Source of the DNA: a bacterium
Lineage (GTDB): Bacteria > Arandabacterota > Arandabacteria > Arandabacterales > Arandabacteraceae
Assembly (NCBI GenBank): GCA_029933125.1
Contig: JAOZOU010000006.1
Span: 124,001 to 188,000, forward strand
Length of the DNA stretch: 64,000 nt
Reading direction: 5' to 3'
Shown: positions 43,623-52,366 of the stretch, piece by piece
How positions within the stretch are numbered: position 1 is the stretch's first letter
How the letters are laid out: the number at the start of each line of letters is the position of its first letter
The notes under the pieces: generated by a model
Told to the model about the DNA's origin: nothing
Databases searched by the model: none
Seen by the model: only the letters and a program-made list of their open reading frames with translations
Position numbers and translations under genes: made by a program

Positions 43623-46391
43623 TTAGTCAGATTTCACGCTTAGGGCACCACGATCTATGATCTTGAGTAATCTCTGCTTGGGGAGGATGTTGACAACCAT
43701 TTGCTTTGATTCCCCAGGTCGAAGTTCGATTTCTGTTCGGGATGGGTCGAAGACATAATCAGGTGAAGGGTCTTTGGTTTTTACAACTATTCTCCACTTG
43801 CCTGGCCTTAGGTGGTCAAATGCAACCTCGTGATCATTTCCAACAGGCTCAACAAAGGTCTCATCACCATTTGAGATCTCCATCCAAATGTGGCTAAAAT
43901 CGACTTCGTTTGGCATCAGGGTAGTGCTTAACTGAGACAGAGTCTCATGGGTTGGTGCCCGAGATGTGGTTTCGGCGTGGAACCCAAATCGTGCAGTGAT
44001 GCTGGATCCTCGGACGATCCCTATGGTGATCTTACTCGCTTGGCCGCCTTTGATTGAAAGGACAATGGGTGTTGGTTTGATGGTTGTCATTCCCGTGCCA
44101 AGTGACCGAGGGTCGAGATACAAGGAGTGATTCCCCGGCTTAAGCCCTTGAATCGTGAAGTTGCCATCGCTGTCTGTCACTGCCATATCACCACTGGCGA
44201 TCACAACAACATTGGGAACCGGCGGGTGTCCCGGGATGTCAGCACGGTAGACCTTGCCCTCGAGTGATCCCACGGATTTCTTTCTCGATGAAGGGATGCC
44301 AAGGGCAATTTTGTATTGCAGGAGTAAAGATACCTTTTTCTCCCCATGCCTCCGTGGCTGCTCCAGGTTACCCCGGAGCTCGAAGGTATGTCCTTCTCTT
44401 GGCTTCCACGAGAGGCTGCCGAGAAGATTGTCATAAACCATGTTTGACACTGATAACTGCTTGTACCGGAGAAAGCGGATGCGGAAAACTACACTTCTGG
44501 TCAGATACCATGTAGCTGAGATTCCCATGTTTGTGTATCGCCGTGCTTCAGGTGAATACTGTGTGGTACCCGTATGTCCGTAGAAAGCATAAGTTTGGTT
44601 TGGAAAAGGGTGCCACGTGAGACTGCCTGAGTAGCGCTCAACTTGTTTGACAGTCTTGGCAGCATCATTTGCTAGCTCGCCTCTCTCGGCCGATCCACTG
44701 AAACTGAGGAGGCCTCCTGTATGAGCAGCGGAGAGCCTTATCACCCGTTCGGTGAAATCTGTTGCTGACCTTGCCACATTATCCCATTTAGAGAATCTCC
44801 GAAAGTCCAGGGTGAATCTATGGCCTCCACGCATCGTCCACAGAATGCCTGTCGCCACCTGGCGCTCCCTAATCGCGTCAGCCTTTGAAATGTCATTATC
44901 AAGATTGCGAGCATAGTTGCGGAAATTCGTTCTCCATGAAAAGTGCGTGCTAAGTGGTAGCCTTATTGCTGCAAGCAGATATTCAGTATCATGGTAGTAT
45001 CCCTTGAATTCAGGTTCAGCCCGAATCCATTCAAAGGAGTAGTTTCCATCCTTGCGAATTTTCCCGTGCAGGGTAACATTCTGGGCTGTCTGAGATCTTG
45101 TGAATGTCTTACCTTCTGGGCTCACTGCGACTTCAAAGGAGAGATCTCCTCCAGCCACAGCCAAACTTCCTCCGAGACTGTAAAGGTAATGGCGAGATGA
45201 ATCCACTGAAGCGTTCTTCTTTGAGAGGAAACTTGTTCCTAGGGATACTCTTCGCCCCAGTCCGAAACACAAGCTCATCCCTGCTTCTGTAACAGGTCTC
45301 GGAAGCCAGCGCTTTTGGGCAAAGAAGGCCTTGGCACTAAAGGTCCTCTCCTGGTAAGTGACCTGTGCTCCACGGGCATAATTGTACCTTTCCAGCAAAG
45401 ATGAAAGTGAATAGCCCTGGTCTCCAAGACGAAGGGCGATTGGGCCTCGTTTGTAGTCGATATAGATCCTATCCCGACTGGTGTAGCGCCCAACATCTTC
45501 AATGTCAGGAAGCTTCAGCACGAATCCCAGATGACTATCAGCCTCACTTAGGCTACCCCGCCCTGATAGTTCGATCTGGTATGCGCTCCCTTCTCGATCT
45601 GTTGTGGCAGTGAGTTTAAGATAAGCAGGAATTCTCACATATGGATCAACACGCCTGCTTACTCTCGGGATGACCTCGATGCGGACCGCCTTGCTGAGGC
45701 TCCTTGGCGTGCCTTTGGCTGTCTTGGCGGTTGCTGTTATTCTTATGATACTCTCACTTCTCGTCCTTATGTTCTCGGAGCTTTCAAAGAGCAATTGGCA
45801 CCGCCTTGTCTCGCCTGGTTTGAGGAGGAGATTTCGTGGTTTGCTCACATATCGCATGATCTTGTCCGTTGAGGCTTCAAGCTTCACATGAAGATCGGCA
45901 TTACCGCGATTTTTAAGATTCAGGCCAAGAGCGCATATCTCACCGGCAAGAACGATGTGTGGTATGTCACCCACGCTGAGGGCTAGATCTGCCACTTCGG
46001 AAACTTTGATAAGGATAGTGTCAGCACCTGCTAGGGAGCGATCGCTGAGATTCATCAGATTGTACACCAGTGAATAGGTTCCAGGACCGCATGTTGCTGG
46101 AATTTTGAGAGCCACGAGCCTAACCAGACTCCCATTTGGATCAAGATCGAGTTGGGAGCGATTTGCTGATACTACTTTCCAATTGTGTGGAAGCTGGAAA
46201 GTTTCGACTAATGCCTGGGGTGTGCTTGAATTGTTGACAATCACCAATTTAACGGTCAGGATCTCGCCGGGCTGACTTGACGCATGAGGCGACGGTGATG
46301 TCAGAATGTTTATAGGCTGTGGGTTGGCGCTCGCCCCTGATGTCGAGAAGGCGATGAGGACCAAGATCGCTATCAGCAGCTTGATCATCAC
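43623..46391 (-). CDS. Usher-like outer-membrane beta-barrel protein with NEW3-like and CarboxypepD-reg domains
   Basis: A 922-residue exported protein. The signal peptide is followed by two NEW3/Ig-like domains (ILTVKLVIVNNSSTPQALVETF; LALSVGDIPHIVLAGEICAL), then a region of alternating beta strands (residues about 260-700; for example YARGAQVTYQERTFSAKAFFAQKRW) that looks like a barrel, then a carboxypeptidase-regulatory-like plug domain SLEGKVYRADIPGHPPVPNVVVIASGDMAVTDSDGNFTIQGLKPG and a last Ig-like part. The layout resembles fimbrial ushers without a clear FimD signature. It overlaps the chaperone-like gene by 4 bases. Together they would secrete and anchor the two small subunits upstream. 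This is inference from layout. Confidence 0.65.
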   Translation of the reverse strand: MMIKLLIAILVLIAFSTSGASANPQPINILTSPSPHASSQPGEILTVKLVIVNNSSTPQALVETFQLPHNWKVVSANRSQLDLDPNGSLVRLVALKIPATCGPGTYSLVYNLMNLSDRSLAGADTILIKVSEVADLALSVGDIPHIVLAGEICALGLNLKNRGNADLHVKLEASTDKIMRYVSKPRNLLLKPGETRRCQLLFESSENIRTRSESIIRITATAKTAKGTPRSLSKAVRIEVIPRVSRRVDPYVRIPAYLKLTATTDREGSAYQIELSGRGSLSEADSHLGFVLKLPDIEDVGRYTSRDRIYIDYKRGPIALRLGDQGYSLSSLLERYNYARGAQVTYQERTFSAKAFFAQKRWLPRPVTEAGMSLCFGLGRRVSLGTSFLSKKNASVDSSRHYLYSLGGSLAVAGGDLSFEVAVSPEGKTFTRSQTAQNVTLHGKIRKDGNYSFEWIRAEPEFKGYYHDTEYLLAAIRLPLSTHFSWRTNFRNYARNLDNDISKADAIRERQVATGILWTMRGGHRFTLDFRRFSKWDNVARSATDFTERVIRLSAAHTGGLLSFSGSAERGELANDAAKTVKQVERYSGSLTWHPFPNQTYAFYGHTGTTQYSPEARRYTNMGISATWYLTRSVVFRIRFLRYKQLSVSNMVYDNLLGSLSWKPREGHTFELRGNLEQPRRHGEKKVSLLLQYKIALGIPSSRKKSVGSLEGKVYRADIPGHPPVPNVVVIASGDMAVTDSDGNFTIQGLKPGNHSLYLDPRSLGTGMTTIKPTPIVLSIKGGQASKITIGIVRGSSITARFGFHAETTSRAPTHETLSQLSTTLMPNEVDFSHIWMEISNGDETFVEPVGNDHEVAFDHLRPGKWRIVVKTKDPSPDYVFDPSRTEIELRPGESKQMVVNILPKQRLLKIIDRGALSVKSD

Positions 46392-47191
46392 TCAATTACC
46401 AGACTGTACTGACCGCCATAGGCACAGTTGGCGCCGTCATCGAGCACAACGAGGGCCTCATACGAACCCTTGCCCACGTTGCTGAGATTGAATATGTGTC
46501 TTACTGAACAATTTGGCAGAATCCGCTTTGCCTGACTCCTTAGCCTCGAGATGAGATTGGCTTTGGCATCGTATATCTCAAGCCACGCATCGGGTCGAAC
46601 CACTTTTGTGCCGGTATTGGCTACGTCTATTTGGAGGACCATGCCACCTGGCGTTTCTTTGAGAGTCTTGCCGATGAACTTGAGTGCAGGTTTCGCAGCC
46701 TTGCCGATGTTAGTGATCACCTGGATGCCATAGCGTGTTCTCGTGGTCACTCCCATGCTGACACCAGTGGCAGCATCAAAGAGCGTATCATGTCTGGAAT
46801 CAGGAACAGGTTCGACCATTATGATGCTCCAGTATGTGCCAGAGAGGGATGTATCATTGGGGACGGTTCCCTGATAGAAGAGCGAGAAACGCTCATGTGC
46901 CGGGATGGTGAGATATTCGTTACTGAGAGAGATCCAGGCTGCATTTGAGCGGCTATTGCTACCGGGTGGGTCATATCGGGAGATGCCATTTGCGGCAAAG
47001 ACATAGTCAGTCTGGTAGATTCGAACCCCTGCATCTTTATCGGCTGTGTTCTTAAGCGTGATTGTTCCACTAAAAGTATCTCCAGGAGCAAGATCTTGCT
47101 CGTGTGTCAGACTTCCCACAACAATCACCTTACCCATGCAAAAATTTGCAAGGCTGAAGATCAAGAGAACCGCAATAATTGAAGCCTTCAA
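46388..47191 (-). CDS. PapD/WxIP-like periplasmic chaperone-like protein
   Basis: A 267-residue exported protein with two Ig-like domains. After the signal peptide, DTFSGTITLKNTADKDAGVRIYQTDYVF, AAWISLSNEYLTIPAHERFSLFYQGTVPNDTSLSGTYWSIIMVEP is close in pattern to pilus chaperone N-domains and to the DUF916/WxL-interacting family. The second domain is GMVLQIDVANTGTKVVRPDAWLEIYD, with the end NVGKGSYEALVVLDDG. It is coupled to the usher-like barrel downstream and follows the subunit gene by 12 bases. Probable role: hold subunits in the periplasm and hand them to the barrel. No C-terminal membrane helix is visible. Confidence 0.65.
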   Translation of the reverse strand: MKASIIAVLLIFSLANFCMGKVIVVGSLTHEQDLAPGDTFSGTITLKNTADKDAGVRIYQTDYVFAANGISRYDPPGSNSRSNAAWISLSNEYLTIPAHERFSLFYQGTVPNDTSLSGTYWSIIMVEPVPDSRHDTLFDAATGVSMGVTTRTRYGIQVITNIGKAAKPALKFIGKTLKETPGGMVLQIDVANTGTKVVRPDAWLEIYDAKANLISRLRSQAKRILPNCSVRHIFNLSNVGKGSYEALVVLDDGANCAYGGQYSLVIE

Positions 47192-47203
47192 CTCACTCCC
47201 TCC

Positions 47204-47662
47204 TCATTGATCGACAATCGTGAAAGTTAGGGTTGTGGAATAGGTACCAGGAGTGATGTCTATTGACGTACCGCTGAGATGGTATTGAACATCGACTCCT
47301 GTGCGATCAAGGCTGCCAGTGAAAAGCTCGGTGTCGGTTGGGGAGACAACGAGGTAAGAGGTTCCGCCAGATATCGTGCCACTCCCGGTCCCATCAGATG
47401 CACGTTTGAGGTAGAGCGTGAAGTCCCCGCTCCAATTGGTGTCAGACCTTCGCACGTTAACTTGATAATTACCAGAAGCTGCGACATCTATCGTTGTTGC
47501 ACTAGTGCTACTGTAATAATCAGTCTGGAGGTTGCTCCCTGCACCTGAGACGAGATCTGAGGCATCGATGGTTTCAGTCCAGCCGCCGACGGCTGCAATG
47601 GTTGCTGCAAGCAGGCTGTGTGCAATGCTAATGAAGGCAGCTGCAAGGAAGGTGGTTCTCAT
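47204..47662 (-). CDS. Small secreted beta-sandwich subunit B
   Basis: A 152-residue protein with a signal peptide and a Thr/Ser/Gly-rich body of short beta strands: TIDVAASGNYQVNVRRSDTNWSGDFTLYLKR and VDVQYHLSGTSIDITPGTYSTTLTFTIVDQ. The last strand pattern TYSTTLTFTI is like the ends of spore-coat-U, WxL and fimbrial subunit domains. There is no Cys pair in the mature protein. It lies between a similar small protein and a chaperone-like gene, so it is probably a structural subunit of a fibre or surface layer. Confidence 0.6.
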   Translation of the reverse strand: MRTTFLAAAFISIAHSLLAATIAAVGGWTETIDASDLVSGAGSNLQTDYYSSTSATTIDVAASGNYQVNVRRSDTNWSGDFTLYLKRASDGTGSGTISGGTSYLVVSPTDTELFTGSLDRTGVDVQYHLSGTSIDITPGTYSTTLTFTIVDQ

Positions 47663-47715
47663 CCTTGATCCCCATTTCTCAGACGACTTGCTTCAAATAG
47701 GCTCTAGATCCCCAT

Positions 47716-48198
47716 TTAGCTGTCTGTTAGCGTCAAGGTGACAGTTCTCGAATCCGAAGCAACTACCCCCGCCGAGACCGTCGCTGAAAACGTGTAAGTG
47801 ATAGTCAATCCACTTTCGGCAAGCGTGGCAATCCCTGTTACAAGGTCAGCAGCCGTTGTTGAAAGAGTGACACTTCCAGCACTTGACGCTCCAGTTGGAG
47901 CCGTCAGATTCACCTTAAGCGTGGTATTCGCGGGCATTGCTGCATCGATAGAACCTGTGATCTTCTTGCTAGATTCGTTAGTGGTGATCGAATATGAGGT
48001 GGAGTTGTCAGTTGCATCATCAGGATCCGATCCCGCAGTTGCTGTGCTAATTACGAGATTGCCCGGATTTCCGCTCACGGAGATTTCATTGATTGCCTGG
48101 ACTTCGAATGTGACAGTCTGCGTTGCTGTGTTACCGGCATTGGCAACCTCAAACAAAACAAGCAGTATCACGCCTGCCAGCATAAACGTGCGAACCAT
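47716..48198 (-). CDS. Small secreted beta-sandwich subunit A
   Basis: About 160 residues from the ATG at 48198, which has AAGGGGGG upstream and directly opens a signal peptide (MVRTFMLAGVILLVLFEVANA). The ORF-track start at 48240 has no such site. The body is TQTVTFEVQAINEISVSGNPGNLVIS, then KITGSIDAAMPANTTLKVNL and a C-terminal SDSRTVTLTLTDS strand, the pattern of WxL/spore-coat-U-like subunits. First gene of the four-gene fibre locus; a 250-base gap upstream may hold the promoter. The low-charge, Ala/Thr/Ser-rich make-up fits a polymer-forming or coat protein. Confidence 0.6.
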   Translation of the reverse strand: MVRTFMLAGVILLVLFEVANAGNTATQTVTFEVQAINEISVSGNPGNLVISTATAGSDPDDATDNSTSYSITTNESSKKITGSIDAAMPANTTLKVNLTAPTGASSAGSVTLSTTAADLVTGIATLAESGLTITYTFSATVSAGVVASDSRTVTLTLTDS

Positions 48199-48451
48199 GT
48201 CGTTACCCCCCTTGGCAAAATCCATTACTACGGCTTCCAAAGATGTTTATCGAAGCCCTGTGACTCTATCTTTAGCTTTTCTTCGCATTCGATTTCGAAG
48301 TCTTACATTTTATAGGGAGCCATGTGAGGGGCTTGAGAAGATACAGAGCTGCTAAAAAGGCAAAGGTTGCCGACACTTGGGTAGAACTGTCACGCTTAGG
48401 CCAATAGCAGGCATTAAATGCCGACAACACTTCTGGCTTCGACCATATGCT

Positions 48452-48661
48452 CTACATGATACCTTCCCACACCTGCTTGCCACTTCTCTCTTGGGGTGGT
48501 TTTGCTTGCTGAGAAACAGATGCTGCTTCAGGAGTGGTTTGCTGAGGGATATCCCTTTTAGCTTGTCGGTTGCTACCTCTGAAGAGCGATGTCACAAAGA
48601 GGGCAATAACCACTATGAGCAATGCAACAATCAAGTAACCCGTTGTTTGATGCTTGTCCAT
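48452..48661 (-). CDS. Small single-pass membrane protein at the end of the minor pilin operon
   Basis: About 69 residues from the ATG at 48661. The stop of the PilX-like gene and this start share a TGATG, so the two are coupled. A membrane helix at residues about 9-25 (YLIVALLIVVIALFVTSLF) is followed by a Gln/Pro-rich tail. No known family. Location suggests a small part of the pilus machinery. Confidence 0.6.
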   Translation of the reverse strand: MDKHQTTGYLIVALLIVVIALFVTSLFRGSNRQAKRDIPQQTTPEAASVSQQAKPPQERSGKQVWEGIM

Positions 48662-50292
48662 CAAACTTCCCTCCAGGAGATTGGATGTGGGACTGGCTGG
48701 TCAACTCTAAAGACGGGTGTCAGTGGATAATAGGGTGGAGTAAAGCCCCGTCTATCATATCTGAAATCTCGGCCAAAGCCTGTCATTCCCCACCAGGGAG
48801 AGAAGGTACCAAAAGGACCGTAGTAGCGCTGAACAACGCCACCTCTTAGGTGGACCTGGCCGCTATAGTGACGATATCTGAAATTATCAACAGTGAAGCA
48901 GCCATCTTCGCCTATTGCCATTATGAATGCATCGAGCAGCAGCTCATCAGGCGCTGAGGTGGAAATGCGAACGTCTCCATCAGATGAATAGATGCCAAGT
49001 ACACTTTCAGAGGCCTCATAGGCCTCATAGGTGATGTCGCGGTCGATGACGATGTCACCTTCAGCGGTTATAGTCACCTGAGTTTCGTCATCAAGTGCTG
49101 GTGGTGGGGATCCGTCAACTCTTGCAGGGCCGCCGAGATGGTTTATGTCGCCTGTTGTGTATATCATTCCTCTTGGCAAACCCGTGTAAATGGTAGAATC
49201 AGAGCCGGCATAAACCTTTGTCACGGAATTCACTTTATCGAGCACTATGCGTTTTGTTATGCCGTTTTGATCTGTCATCTCATAGTTTTGAAAGCCATTT
49301 TCATCTATGTAGAGACGCATGTTGTCTGCATCTCCGACTACGTAAATCCCACCCGTGACTGAAGAGCCATCGTTCGGAAGATAAATACCTGCTGGTATGG
49401 GCGAGGGATCGTATGGATCCAGCCCGAGAGCTGCCTTTCTCTCAGAGAGCGTAACAGGAGTTGTATCACCTGGTGCATAACCTAAGGCGGCTCTTTCCTG
49501 ACTGAAGGAGTTGGATGGCAGCGGTATCTCATCAACGCCGCGCATAAAGCCCCCGTAGAAGTTTGGAACATCCCTGTTACCGTTGCGGTCGGCGTCCAAT
49601 TCAATAGGCCAGCCTCTGTTGTAATAGACTGCCTTCTGAGGGACGCATGTAACAAGATCCTCAAAAGTTGGAAAGTAGGCAAATCTTAATTTACCATTGC
49701 TATGCACTCGGCCATCGAAATATCCGCTTGTATGGAACCAGATCTCGTTGCCGTCAGGCGTGTAGTGGATATCGGTGAATATCAGGAAGTCTGCAAAAGT
49801 TCCTCTCGACGCACTTAGACGCAAGGTTCCCTCTGATATGACCTGCTTTCGGCTTCCTTTGAAAGAAATCCCTGACGCAACTGAAGCGTAATGGAAGTTG
49901 AAGGTTTGGCTTGTGGATTCGAGTGAACTATCCGCAAACTCAAATGTTGTCTGAACTTGGAACCTGCCGTTTGGATCGTTAAAGCTTAAGCCTTCCTCGG
50001 GAAAGAAGCTTGCCACATCAGTTATAATTGGCCCTACGCCGGGCCAGCAGTTCTTGAGACTTTCCATCTTGGCTTGGCTAAAGGCTGCCATCTGCTGCTT
50101 CGCGACCTCTATACCGGCATCAGCCATATAGAGCGCCTGTGTGGCGAATTTCTGATTCTGAGTGATTCCCTTCTCAGTTATTGAAAGCGTGGTTATTGCT
50201 AGAGACATTGCGGCCATCATGCCGGCTACAATGATGGCTATCACAAGTGCCACACCAGCTTCACTGTTGTCACTTATCTTCATCACAGACAC
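48661..50292 (-). CDS. PilX-like type IV pilus minor component (DUF4900-type)
   Basis: A 543-residue protein. The hydrophobic N-helix (ALVIAIIVAGMMAAMSLAITTLSITEKG) is of the PilX N-domain kind, lacking the FTLIE motif. A long helix with ALYMADAGIEVAKQQM follows, then a beta-rich part, HTSGYFDGRVHSNGKLRFAYF, GGIYVVGDADNMRLYIDENG and TAEGDIVIDRDITYE, like DUF4900 and polymer-forming cytoskeletal repeats. Such proteins prime or cap pili. It overlaps the PilW-like gene upstream by 10 bases. Confidence 0.8.
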   Translation of the reverse strand: MSVMKISDNSEAGVALVIAIIVAGMMAAMSLAITTLSITEKGITQNQKFATQALYMADAGIEVAKQQMAAFSQAKMESLKNCWPGVGPIITDVASFFPEEGLSFNDPNGRFQVQTTFEFADSSLESTSQTFNFHYASVASGISFKGSRKQVISEGTLRLSASRGTFADFLIFTDIHYTPDGNEIWFHTSGYFDGRVHSNGKLRFAYFPTFEDLVTCVPQKAVYYNRGWPIELDADRNGNRDVPNFYGGFMRGVDEIPLPSNSFSQERAALGYAPGDTTPVTLSERKAALGLDPYDPSPIPAGIYLPNDGSSVTGGIYVVGDADNMRLYIDENGFQNYEMTDQNGITKRIVLDKVNSVTKVYAGSDSTIYTGLPRGMIYTTGDINHLGGPARVDGSPPPALDDETQVTITAEGDIVIDRDITYEAYEASESVLGIYSSDGDVRISTSAPDELLLDAFIMAIGEDGCFTVDNFRYRHYSGQVHLRGGVVQRYYGPFGTFSPWWGMTGFGRDFRYDRRGFTPPYYPLTPVFRVDQPVPHPISWREV

Positions 50293-51152
50293 CTCGGTCT
50301 CACAGTGGATGTGAGTCTGGTCCTATGCAGGCGTGATTGTTCACGCGAAGCGGTCTCAATTGTTACGATGAGTTTCCTTATGAGAGAAGGATCCGATGGC
50401 ATAGCATCGAGGGTTCCATCCTGAAGCCCGTAGTCAAGATCGAATGTCGAAACATATTCAGCAATGACCCTTGGCTCTTGTGTTCCTTCCTGACGCATCA
50501 GCCTTGGACATGTTGAATCCTCGAGGTCAACATAGTAGGTAATGAGGTTGACCTTGAAAACTCTGCTTCCGGGTGCATAGCCTCCTGGTGGCCAGGGTCT
50601 GTGACCTCCAGGCTGATTGAAGGGGGAGCTTGGGTTGTGTTGTAGCATCCTGGCCGAAAGCTGCACATGCGTTACCTGAAAAAGGTTGGCGAATGAGCCG
50701 TTGGTTATGACAACGAGATCGCCTTCGCTGAAACCATCAGCACTTTCGACCTTTATCTCTGAACTTGCATTTGGCATTTGTTGGCGGATTGTCGTCTCCA
50801 CATCTCCAAACTTCCCAAGAATTCTGAAACTCTCATGTTGCCCATTGTTTTCCAGAGGTGCGATAGGATAGAGAATGAGTGAGTCACCATCTTCCTGTGA
50901 TGTTACCACTGGTATGGAGATACCCGTTCCAGCCATTCTTGCCTCTGAAACAATGAAATCAATGGCGGCACGAGCATTCTGGCGAGATTCAAGTACATGG
51001 TCTGTGATGTCACTGGCGTTTCTCGCTCGACCCAGGATGCCGAGTACAACCCCCACTGCTGCAACGAACATCACGCTGGCAACGAGGAGCTCAATCAGGG
51101 TAAATGCCCTTTCGCATTCCCTCGAAAACAATTTCCTGCCATTTGCTTTCAT
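50283..51152 (-). CDS. PilW-like type IV prepilin
   Basis: A 289-residue minor pilin. ECERAFTLIELLVASVMFVAAVGVVLG contains the prepilin peptidase site before FTLIE and the following membrane helix. The mature part starts ARNASDITDHVLESRQNARAAIDFIVSEARMAGTG, a PilW hallmark, and ends in a beta-rich domain. It would be cleaved and methylated by PilD and help start pilus assembly. It sits between PilV-like and PilX-like genes. Confidence 0.85.
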   Translation of the reverse strand: MKANGRKLFSRECERAFTLIELLVASVMFVAAVGVVLGILGRARNASDITDHVLESRQNARAAIDFIVSEARMAGTGISIPVVTSQEDGDSLILYPIAPLENNGQHESFRILGKFGDVETTIRQQMPNASSEIKVESADGFSEGDLVVITNGSFANLFQVTHVQLSARMLQHNPSSPFNQPGGHRPWPPGGYAPGSRVFKVNLITYYVDLEDSTCPRLMRQEGTQEPRVIAEYVSTFDLDYGLQDGTLDAMPSDPSLIRKLIVTIETASREQSRLHRTRLTSTVRPRCL

Positions 51153-51157
51153 CTTTC

Positions 51158-51544
51158 CTACCTTCCAGCACTGGCCAGTACGGTTGATATGTCAACTTTG
51201 ATTGAAGGTTCGACTTGTGACGTAACTGTAACGGTGATAAACTTGCAGCCAACCATAGGCTGATCCTCGGTTACCTCCCAGGTACGCAGGTATACGCCAT
51301 CTATTGGATTAAGGCTGTCAGCATGGGTATAGCCAGGCTCGAGCTCAGGTGCATCGTATGCAGTCATATGAAAATCCTCGAGCTTCTGTTTGCAGAGCTC
51401 AACAGCCTCGGTTGCCGTTCCCGACTTGTTCACATCTTCCATGGAAAGGGGGAAGACAATTGCTAGTCCCAGAATGCCTATGGCTATGACAGTTAGCGCC
51501 ACTACTATCTCTATGACTGTAAAACCTTCATCAGCTCTTGCCAT
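51158..51544 (-). CDS. PilV-like type IV prepilin
   Basis: A 128-residue minor pilin with DEGFTVIEIVVALTVIAIGILGLAIVFPLSM, the FTxIE cleavage site and helix. The C-terminal part is short (ITVTVTSQVEPSIKVDISTVLA). It follows the FimT-like gene by 3 bases and precedes pilW by 5, as in normal minor pilin operons. Confidence 0.85.
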   Translation of the reverse strand: MARADEGFTVIEIVVALTVIAIGILGLAIVFPLSMEDVNKSGTATEAVELCKQKLEDFHMTAYDAPELEPGYTHADSLNPIDGVYLRTWEVTEDQPMVGCKFITVTVTSQVEPSIKVDISTVLASAGR

Positions 51545-51547
51545 AGC

Positions 51548-52036
51548 TCAATCCACCTTACAAAGCCCACTGGGTCTAATCTCAATCGTTCTTGATCGAT
51601 CTGCGTTGCTAATAGTGATGTGTCCACCTGTTGTCCCGCTTTTGAGAGTCCCTTTGGGAAGAAAGACGACAACACCCGGTGGGTCAAGATCGATTTCTGA
51701 GAATTCATAATCGTCGCCAAGTTCCCTGGTTGCTAAAATTTCTTCCCCCGTATCTATCTCACCGTCTGCGCGATCCTCAGGTTGCCCGTTACCGTCATCT
51801 ATGAAAATGACATACTCATTGAGATCGGGATCAAAGATGATAGAATGTGCTTGAGAGGTTGCAATTGCCTTCTGGCGCGCCAGCCACAGATCCGTAGCGA
51901 GGCGCAGTGCACTTGACTTAAGTCCACTTGATTGGCTAAATGATTTGAAAGCCGGGATGCTTGTAGCAAGGAGAATGCCCACAATAGCAACAATTGCTAG
52001 CAGTTCAATTAGAGTGTAACCTGTTTGCCTCTGCAT
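51548..52036 (-). CDS. FimT/GspH-like prepilin
   Basis: A 162-residue pseudopilin. QTGYTLIELLAIVAIVGILLATSIPAFKSFS is the prepilin site and helix; the rest has the GspH pattern SSALRLATDLWLARQKAIATSQAHSIIFD. First gene of the minor pilin operon, whose promoter must lie in the 330-base gap upstream. Confidence 0.87.
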   Translation of the reverse strand: MQRQTGYTLIELLAIVAIVGILLATSIPAFKSFSQSSGLKSSALRLATDLWLARQKAIATSQAHSIIFDPDLNEYVIFIDDGNGQPEDRADGEIDTGEEILATRELGDDYEFSEIDLDPPGVVVFLPKGTLKSGTTGGHITISNADRSRTIEIRPSGLCKVD

Positions 52037-52366
52037 CTCATATTCCCACCTTTATGCGGTGTCTCACTTATGGAGCTTTGCATGGACTGTACCAGCATGA
52101 TCACTTTCCATCAGCCCTGAGGTCTGGGTATTTTGTTGTTTTCCAAGGGATTACCCTGCGGACGCGCTTGAGGGTGGAAGCCATCCTTTGCAAGAAGCAC
52201 GTATCAGCCGCAAGATGCAACTTTTTGGAGACTATAGCCCCAAAGCGGAAGGTAACTACATGGTGCAAAAGATCAGCCGACTCAGGCGCCTTACGGGCCA
52301 GGGCAGCAAGCCTGCATTCATGGCTACAATAGTGTGCGGAGCGAGAAGCAGCACCAAACGTAGCAT
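52037..52366. other. 330-base gap between convergent/divergent units (pilin promoter region)
   Basis: No gene supported. It lies upstream of the pilin operon (minus strand) and downstream of the radical SAM gene. ORFs here are short and have no ribosome sites. Confidence 0.4.
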
